Positions 31,581-36,137 of a stretch of DNA of 36,137 bases are shown one piece after another. Origin of the DNA: an uncultured Pseudomonadota bacterium (lineage in GTDB: Bacteria > Pseudomonadota > Gammaproteobacteria > Steroidobacterales > Steroidobacteraceae); assembly GCA_902826225.1 (NCBI GenBank), contig CADEED010000030.1:1-36137 (forward strand), given 5' to 3'. The position numbers and the translations under genes are program-made. Below the pieces are notes generated by a model. It had not been told where the DNA came from and made no database searches. It was given only the letters and a program-made list of their open reading frames with translations. Each line of letters begins with the position of its first letter. Positions within the stretch are counted from its first letter, which is position 1.

Positions 31581-32897
31581 TCAAGAGCCCGGGCGCCGCG
31601 CCGCCGGCGTGGGCCGGCCCTTCGGTTTGTCGGAAGATGGCCCGGATCGCAGCGCCGAACGCTCGCGCGCGCGGCTCGGCGCCTTCTCCGAGGTGTCTTC
31701 CCCCGACTCCTCCTCCCCGCGGGCCTCGGGCAGCGCGCTGCCGCGGCGCACGGCGAGGTTCCCGAAGCGTTCGCGGATCCTGTCGACGGTGGCGTCGAGC
31801 GCGGTCGCCGATGCGCCCTGGGCGGCGGGCGACGGGGCCGCGAACAGGTCCATCTGGTCGGCCGGGTGCAGGTGGTTCACGCCCACGCCTAACAACCGGA
31901 CTCTCGCGTCGGGCTGCTCGCCGCGCCAGGCGTGCAGCAGCTCCGCGGCGACCTTCGCGATCGTGCGCGAGTCGGTGGTCGAGGGTTCGAAGCGCCGCTG
32001 GCGCGTGAACGTCGTGAAGTCCGCGCGGCGGATCTTCACCTGCACGCACCCCGTCGCGAGATTCTGCGCGCGCATGCGCTGGCCGGCGCGGTCGGCCAGC
32101 CGCAGCACTTCCGACTCCATGCGCGCAGGGTCCGCGAGGTCGGTGAAGAACGTTTCCTCGGCGCTGATCGACTTCTCGTCCCACTCCGACATCACCTGCC
32201 GGTCGTCGATGCCCGCGGCGCGCTCGCGCATGCGCTGCGAGTCCCGCCCGAAGATCGGCCACAGCGTCGCGTCGGGCGCGACGCGCAGTTCGCCGAGCGT
32301 GCGCAGCCCCGCCGCCTCGACCCGCTCGCCGAGCTTGCGCCCGAGGCCCGGCAGCCGGCGCACACTCAGCGGGTCGAGCACGGAGCGCAGGTTGTTCGCG
32401 TCGACGATCGTGAGTCCGTCGGGCTTGTTCAGGTCGGAGCCGATCTTCGCGACGAGCTTGTTGGGCGCGACGCCCACGGAGGCGGTGAGCTGCGTGCGCT
32501 CGCGGATCTTCTGCTTGATCTCGCGCGCGATCGTGACGGCGTCGCCCTTGAGCGCCAGGCTGGCGGTGACGTCGAGGAAGGCCTCGTCGAGCGACAGCCC
32601 CTCGACGACCGGCGTGTACTCGTGGAACACCGCGAACACCTGGTGCGAGACCTCGCGGTACACCGACATCCGCGGCTTCACGCAGACGGCGTGCGGGCAG
32701 CGGCGCAACGCTTCGCGGATCGGCATCGCCGAGCGCACGCCGAACTTGCGCACCTCGTAGCTCGCGGCGGCGACGACGCCGCGATTGCTCGTGCCGCCGA
32801 CGATGACCGGCTGCCCGCGCAGACGCGGATCGTCGCGTTGCTCGACGGACGCGTAGAACGCGTCCATGTCGACGTGCAGGATGGCGCGGACGGACAT
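31581..32897 (-). CDS. dinB: DNA polymerase IV (Y-family, translesion)
   Basis: The product is 438 residues; E. coli Pol IV has 351. The catalytic acids are visible in HVDMDAFYASVE (D10, D12) and SLDEAF (D104, E105). PNKLVAKIGSDLNKPDGLT and the helix-hairpin-helix VRRLPGLGRKLGERVE are standard. The little-finger domain ends near a clamp-binding motif QMDLF (348-352), which in shorter relatives lies at the extreme C-terminus. About 86 residues of basic, low-complexity tail follow. The enzyme copies past damaged bases at low fidelity. No LexA-type operator is seen before ATG 32897. It lies 10 bases after the DUF4350 gene and may be read from further upstream. Confidence 0.95.
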   Translation of the reverse strand: MSVRAILHVDMDAFYASVEQRDDPRLRGQPVIVGGTSNRGVVAAASYEVRKFGVRSAMPIREALRRCPHAVCVKPRMSVYREVSHQVFAVFHEYTPVVEGLSLDEAFLDVTASLALKGDAVTIAREIKQKIRERTQLTASVGVAPNKLVAKIGSDLNKPDGLTIVDANNLRSVLDPLSVRRLPGLGRKLGERVEAAGLRTLGELRVAPDATLWPIFGRDSQRMRERAAGIDDRQVMSEWDEKSISAEETFFTDLADPARMESEVLRLADRAGQRMRAQNLATGCVQVKIRRADFTTFTRQRRFEPSTTDSRTIAKVAAELLHAWRGEQPDARVRLLGVGVNHLHPADQMDLFAAPSPAAQGASATALDATVDRIRERFGNLAVRRGSALPEARGEEESGEDTSEKAPSRARERSALRSGPSSDKPKGRPTPAARRPGS

Positions 32898-32907
32898 GGC
32901 CGCCGTT

Positions 32908-33816
32908 TTACAACTTTCGGGTCAGCCAGTGCAGGACATTCAGGACGAACTGGTGGTTGCGCTCGGCACCCGGCGCGTTCATGCCCATCGGGCGCCGGTC
33001 CGGCCCGGCGAGCTGGGCCGAGAACATCGCCGCTTCGCCGAAGACGGCGACACGGCCTCTTCCCGCCGTGAGCGCCGCACCCTGCAGGAGCCCTTCGCCA
33101 GGAACGACGGGGGTGTCCGGCGTGAACTCCCACGCCACCCGGGGCATGCGCACGACGTAACCCCTGGGCAGCACGATCAGCGGCTGCGCGTGAGGTGCGC
33201 GGAAGCCCTGGCCGGTGAACGTACGGATCGAGTCCACGGACTCACGCGGGCCGCGGCCGCGCGTGATCGGGTGATCGGCGAGCGTCGCGCCGCCACGGCT
33301 GAAGAGATCGAATCCGTCCGCCTCGCGCTGCGCGAAGCCGTCGATGAACTCGACGTCGAAGGCCGCCGCCAGTTTCGCCGCCGCGCCTGCGAGCGGCATG
33401 TGGTCCGCGATCAGCAGCAACGACCCGCCGGCGTCCACCCACACCCTCACCGCCGCGATCTCGTCGCCGTCGAACGCGGAGGGCGTGGGGTACGGGTAGG
33501 TATTCCACTCGGCGTCGCTCGGCTGCGCGTTCGAGATCACGAGCACGTCGCAGGAGCGCAGGGAGGCGGCGTCGAACTTCTGCGCGTTGCCCAGCACGCG
33601 GTAGCCGTCGCGGCGCAGCAGTGCGCCGAAGGCGAAGAAGCGGTTGTCGATCGTGTGGAAGTTGTGGTGCGCGGCGTCGACACAGACGCGCGGCCCGGTC
33701 TCCACCGGATACAGCGGCGCGCGGATCGCGGGTAGATAGTCACGATCGGGCACCTGCTGCGCCTGCGCGGCCACGGCCAGCAGGGCGAGCATCGGCAACG
33801 CAAGCCGCGCGCGCAC
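32908..33816 (-). CDS. Exported DUF4350-like protein
   Basis: The product is 302 residues from GTG 33816, with a signal peptide of about 19 residues (MRARLALPMLALLAVAAQA). The fold looks like a class I amidotransferase-like Rossmann domain: VCVDAAHHNFHTIDNRF, then CDVLVISNAQ, AVRVWVDAGGSLLLIADHMPLAG and GRVAVFGEAAMFSAQ. No Cys-His-Glu catalytic triad is evident. This fits DUF4350, whose members lie in the periplasm or envelope, with unknown activity. The ending HQFVLNVLHWLTRKL is typical of the group. It follows the DUF4399 gene by 17 bases and precedes dinB by 10, so it belongs to a minus-strand run. Confidence 0.72.
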   Translation of the reverse strand: MRARLALPMLALLAVAAQAQQVPDRDYLPAIRAPLYPVETGPRVCVDAAHHNFHTIDNRFFAFGALLRRDGYRVLGNAQKFDAASLRSCDVLVISNAQPSDAEWNTYPYPTPSAFDGDEIAAVRVWVDAGGSLLLIADHMPLAGAAAKLAAAFDVEFIDGFAQREADGFDLFSRGGATLADHPITRGRGPRESVDSIRTFTGQGFRAPHAQPLIVLPRGYVVRMPRVAWEFTPDTPVVPGEGLLQGAALTAGRGRVAVFGEAAMFSAQLAGPDRRPMGMNAPGAERNHQFVLNVLHWLTRKL

Positions 33817-33833
33817 GGGCCCCGCTCCGCGCG

Positions 33834-34247
33834 CTACTCGACGACGATCGTGATCTTCTTCGAGATCACGGCCGGGTCGTGCGGGATGTGCAGGTAGTCG
33901 CCGAGCACGAGCAGCAGCGTGTGCCTGCCCGGCGCGAGCGTGAGCGTGGTCTGGGTCTGACCCTTGCCGAAATGCACGGTCTTCTCGTTCGCGGGCAGCG
34001 GCAACGCAAGGTCCGCGGGCGCGTCGCTGTCGACGAGCAGGTGATGGTGGCCGGTGCCGTCGAACTTGATGCCGGCCGGCGCGATGCCCATGCCTTTCAG
34101 GCCGAACACGATGGTGACCGGGCCCTTGACCTTCGCGCCGTCCTGCGGCGACACGATGTAGACCTCGGCGCCGGCCGTCGAAGGCTCGCGGGCCATGCCG
34201 AGCGCGGGGACCAGCAGCGCGAGAGTGCAGAGCAGTGCGGACTTCAT
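33834..34247 (-). CDS. Exported DUF4399 protein
   Basis: The product is 137 residues from ATG 34247, with an excellent GGAGGAAT ribosome-binding site. A signal peptide (about 1-19, MKSALLCTLALLVPALGMA) exports it. The mature part is a single beta-sandwich-like DUF4399 domain: VYIVSPQDGAKVKGPVTIVFGLKGM, GTGHHHLLVD and the end ...TLTLAPGRHTLLLVLGDYLHIPH. The His-rich GHHHLLVD is the family's hallmark and could bind metal. The family's function is unknown. It sits between the DUF3667 and DUF4350 genes in a closely spaced run. Confidence 0.87.
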   Translation of the reverse strand: MKSALLCTLALLVPALGMAREPSTAGAEVYIVSPQDGAKVKGPVTIVFGLKGMGIAPAGIKFDGTGHHHLLVDSDAPADLALPLPANEKTVHFGKGQTQTTLTLAPGRHTLLLVLGDYLHIPHDPAVISKKITIVVE

Positions 34248-34264
34248 GGGATTCCTCCGGGTGG

Positions 34265-35320
34265 TTACAGCGTGAACGCGCTGTAGAGCAGGGTGATCAG
34301 CACCATCACCAACGTCGCGACGCAATAGGTGGAGCCGAGCAGGGTGTACTTCGCGAACGTGAGCGCGCGGCCCTGGGCGTACACGTTGCGCATCGCGCGG
34401 AAGATGTACCAGGCCATGTAGAGGATCACCGCGAGCCAGACGTAGTCGAACCAGTCGCCGCCCAGGAACGGCACGCGGCCGAGCAGGATCAGGATCGCGA
34501 GCGTCAGGAATACGAAGGCGTGGTTGTGCACCAGGAACAGCAGGTGCTCCACGTAGTAGCGCTTCGGCCGCCAGTAGAGCAGCTTCATGACGAGCGCGAG
34601 CAGCGGCAGGAACACGAACATGGCGCGCGGGATCATGTGGATCGCGTTGTTCCACACGGTGACGCCGTCACCCGCGGCGATCTTCAGGCAGCGGTCGCGC
34701 ACGTTGTTGCGGAACTGGTTGTCCGACTGTTCCTGGTCCACGAACGCCTTGCAGAATTCGTCGAGACCCGTGATGGAGACGTTGAGTCCGTCCTCGCCCT
34801 CGCCCTCGCCCTCGCCCGCGGCCGCGGGCTCGCTGCGCGCTTCGGCCGCGCGTTCCATGGCTTTCGCGGTGGCTTCCTGGACAGCCCGCGGAAATGCCTC
34901 GGTCTGCGCGGCCGCCTCCGCGCGCAGCTTTTCCATGGCCGCCGCGTCCGTCGGGGTCTCCTTGAGCTTGAGATTGACTCCCTCGGGCAGTCCGAACAGG
35001 AAGAACACCACGCTGATCACGAGATACAGCCGGAACGGCGGCAGGTAGCGCGCGCGCCGGCCCGCGAAAAACTCCTTCGTGAGATAGCCGGGCCGGGTCA
35101 GCAGGTAGCCGAGCGTTCGCCACAGCCGCGAATCGGCGTGCGTGATGCTCTCGAACGCCTCGGCCGCGAAATGCGCCATGGTGTGCACGCGCGGCTCGTG
35201 ACGCTGTCCGCAGACAGCGCAGTATTCTCCCGCCAGGTCGGCGCCGCAGTTCGCGCAGACGAGCGTCCGCGGGACCGGCAGCGCCGGCGGACTGACGACC
35301 GGGACGGGGTCATGGCTCAT
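34265..35320 (-). CDS. DUF3667-like membrane protein with N-terminal zinc ribbon
   Basis: The 351-residue protein begins with a zinc ribbon (C22-A-N-C25 ... C34-A-V-C37, in CANCGADLAGEYCAVCGQ). HFAAEAFESITHADSRLWRTLGYLLTRPGYLTKEFFAGRRARYLPPFRLYL follows by position, the conserved DUF3667 region. One helix lies near 98-115. A long polar loop (about 116-205) carries a Gly-Glu repeat (EGEGEGE). About four helices follow (near 222-345). The function is unknown. The protein probably sits in the inner membrane with the ribbon in the cytoplasm. It starts 27 bases after fadE. Confidence 0.82.
   Translation of the reverse strand: MSHDPVPVVSPPALPVPRTLVCANCGADLAGEYCAVCGQRHEPRVHTMAHFAAEAFESITHADSRLWRTLGYLLTRPGYLTKEFFAGRRARYLPPFRLYLVISVVFFLFGLPEGVNLKLKETPTDAAAMEKLRAEAAAQTEAFPRAVQEATAKAMERAAEARSEPAAAGEGEGEGEDGLNVSITGLDEFCKAFVDQEQSDNQFRNNVRDRCLKIAAGDGVTVWNNAIHMIPRAMFVFLPLLALVMKLLYWRPKRYYVEHLLFLVHNHAFVFLTLAILILLGRVPFLGGDWFDYVWLAVILYMAWYIFRAMRNVYAQGRALTFAKYTLLGSTYCVATLVMVLITLLYSAFTL
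34793..34816. repeat. Hexamer tandem repeat (CTCGCC x4) inside the DUF3667 gene
   Basis: Four perfect copies of CTCGCC on the plus strand encode the alternating Gly-Glu run on the minus strand. A change in copy number would add or remove a Gly-Glu pair without a frameshift. Confidence 0.7.
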
Positions 35321-35347
35321 CCGGGGTCGTTCGGGCGGAACCCGGAC

Positions 35348-36137
35348 TCAGGCGACCTGGAAATTGTGCGGCGAGGCGGGTTGCTCCTCCGCGGGCTGCG
35401 CCTGCGCGGCGAGCTCGTGCGTTTCGAAATCGTCCACGCTGATCAGGTCCATCACCTTCCGGTCGTAGTCCCGCAGCATCGCGGCCTCGGTCTCGGAGAT
35501 GATCCCCTGCTGCTGTGCCTGCACGATCTGTCCGGGCACGTCGAGCGCGGTCACCTTGCCGGTCTTCACGCCGTCGACGCGGATGCGCTTCTCGATGGGC
35601 TCGGCCACCTGCGCGAGGACCAGCGCCTCCTGCAGAAGCCCCAGCGGATTGCCGGGCTCGACCGTGCGATACACGAACCGGCACAACCGGTCGCGCACGT
35701 CGGTGACGTTGAGCACCGCGTCGGCGAGCTTGCGGCCGAGCCGGTCGCTCGGCGCGGAGTAGGCGCGACCGCCCGGGAAGATCAGCACCCGCATGACGCC
35801 GCCCAGGAAACGGTTCGGGAAATTGCGCAGGAAGTCGTGCAGCTGCTCCTGCGCCTTGTACATCTGATTGCGGCAGGCCCACTCGACGATGGGCAGGTCG
35901 GATTCCGGCCGGCCCTGATTCTCATGGTGCTTGAGGACCATGGACGCGAGATACATCGACGAGAGCACGTCGCCGAGCCGCGCGGAGAGGTTTTCCTTCT
36001 TCTTGAGGTACCCGCCGAGGGTGAGCATCGCGACATCGACGGCGAACGCGAACGACGCGGAGAACCTCACGATGTGCTGGTAGTAGCGCTTCGTGTTGCC
36101 CACGTCGGGCACGTGCGTGAACTTCGCGTGCGTCAAC
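35348..36137 (-). CDS. fadE: Acyl-CoA dehydrogenase FadE, C-terminal part (5' end outside window)
   Basis: The reading frame runs off the window end. The 262 complete codons visible include the C-terminal part of the dehydrogenase fold (HIVRFSASFAFAVDVAMLTLGG, LSSMYLASMVLKHHENQGRP) and the DUF1974 extension (FLRNFPNRFLGGVMRVLIFPGG, PSDRLGRKLADAVL). This pairing is specific to the long FadE-type enzymes of gammaproteobacteria (about 814 residues in E. coli), which catalyse the first step of fatty-acid beta-oxidation with FAD. The catalytic Glu and FAD site lie mostly outside the window. The end, ...QPAEEQPASPHNFQVA, is a short low-complexity tail. The DUF3667 gene follows after 27 bases. Confidence 0.92.
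   Translation of the reverse strand, partial: LTHAKFTHVPDVGNTKRYYQHIVRFSASFAFAVDVAMLTLGGYLKKKENLSARLGDVLSSMYLASMVLKHHENQGRPESDLPIVEWACRNQMYKAQEQLHDFLRNFPNRFLGGVMRVLIFPGGRAYSAPSDRLGRKLADAVLNVTDVRDRLCRFVYRTVEPGNPLGLLQEALVLAQVAEPIEKRIRVDGVKTGKVTALDVPGQIVQAQQQGIISETEAAMLRDYDRKVMDLISVDDFETHELAAQAQPAEEQPASPHNFQVA

Noticed and set aside
31525..31584. 8-base inverted repeat TTGAACGG/CCGTTCAA between dinB and gspA
   Set aside because: The arms are 44 bases apart, the inner bases do not pair and no T-tract follows; one arm overlaps the dinB stop, so it may be chance.
32898..32980. LexA operator before dinB
   Set aside because: No CTGT-N8-ACAG or similar palindrome is present in or near the short gap.

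Overview
The window is GC-rich, densely coded chromosomal DNA of a Gram-negative proteobacterium. An ExeA/GspA-GspB pair, RimO, a long-form FadE-type acyl-CoA dehydrogenase, two TonB-domain proteins and many Sec signal peptides point to a gammaproteobacterium, perhaps of the Xanthomonadales/Steroidobacterales kind. That placement is inference from gene content. I see no rRNA, tRNA, CRISPR array, insertion sequence, phage gene or integrase.

Layout. 1-593: tail of a glutathione S-transferase and a small membrane protein. 594-2675: a long inverted repeat, then glmS (amino-sugar synthesis). 2796-5873: a SAM methyltransferase converging on rimO (ribosomal protein S12 methylthiolation), then an orphan TonB-domain protein and a small membrane protein. 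5943-7613: a tight run of DUF3592 membrane protein, small methyltransferase, 66-residue ORF and YdcZ-type membrane protein. 7652-11106: an aldo/keto reductase converging on an exported gluconolactonase plus GntP permease, which together look like an aldonate uptake unit. 11168-15614: dacB (PBP4), then a COG0523 GTPase/metallochaperone with a WD40 protein and an unknown protein. 15629-21170: GT4 glycosyltransferase, exported M20D amidohydrolase, beta-CASP nuclease, NTP/NDP-exchange transporter and KTSC protein. 21201-27046: a three-gene signalling operon. 27285-29158: a secreted two-domain protein, a GNAT acetyltransferase and a periplasmic rhodanese. 29155-31496: gspB and gspA. 31581-36137: dinB, DUF4350, DUF4399 and DUF3667 proteins and the C-terminal part of fadE, all on the minus strand.

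The most unusual unit is the minus-strand operon at 21201-27046. Its first gene joins a receiver-like domain, one membrane helix, a repeat-rich periplasmic region and a TonB C-terminal domain. The second joins a receiver lacking its phosphoacceptor Asp to a Hanks-type Ser/Thr kinase. The third is a membrane-anchored protein with a PAS-like region, a degenerate CheA-like Hpt region and an intact CheA-like ATPase domain, but no CheW domain. The genes abut with 0-2 bases between them, so they probably act in one pathway linking the cell envelope to cytoplasmic phosphorylation. I know of no described system with this composition.

Two other themes recur. Near-consensus -10 boxes lie 6-11 bases upstream of the start codons of rimO, dacB and the COG0523 gene, with no clear Shine-Dalgarno sequence, which suggests leaderless or near-leaderless mRNAs. 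Two convergent gene pairs end on one shared CTAG that supplies both stop codons.
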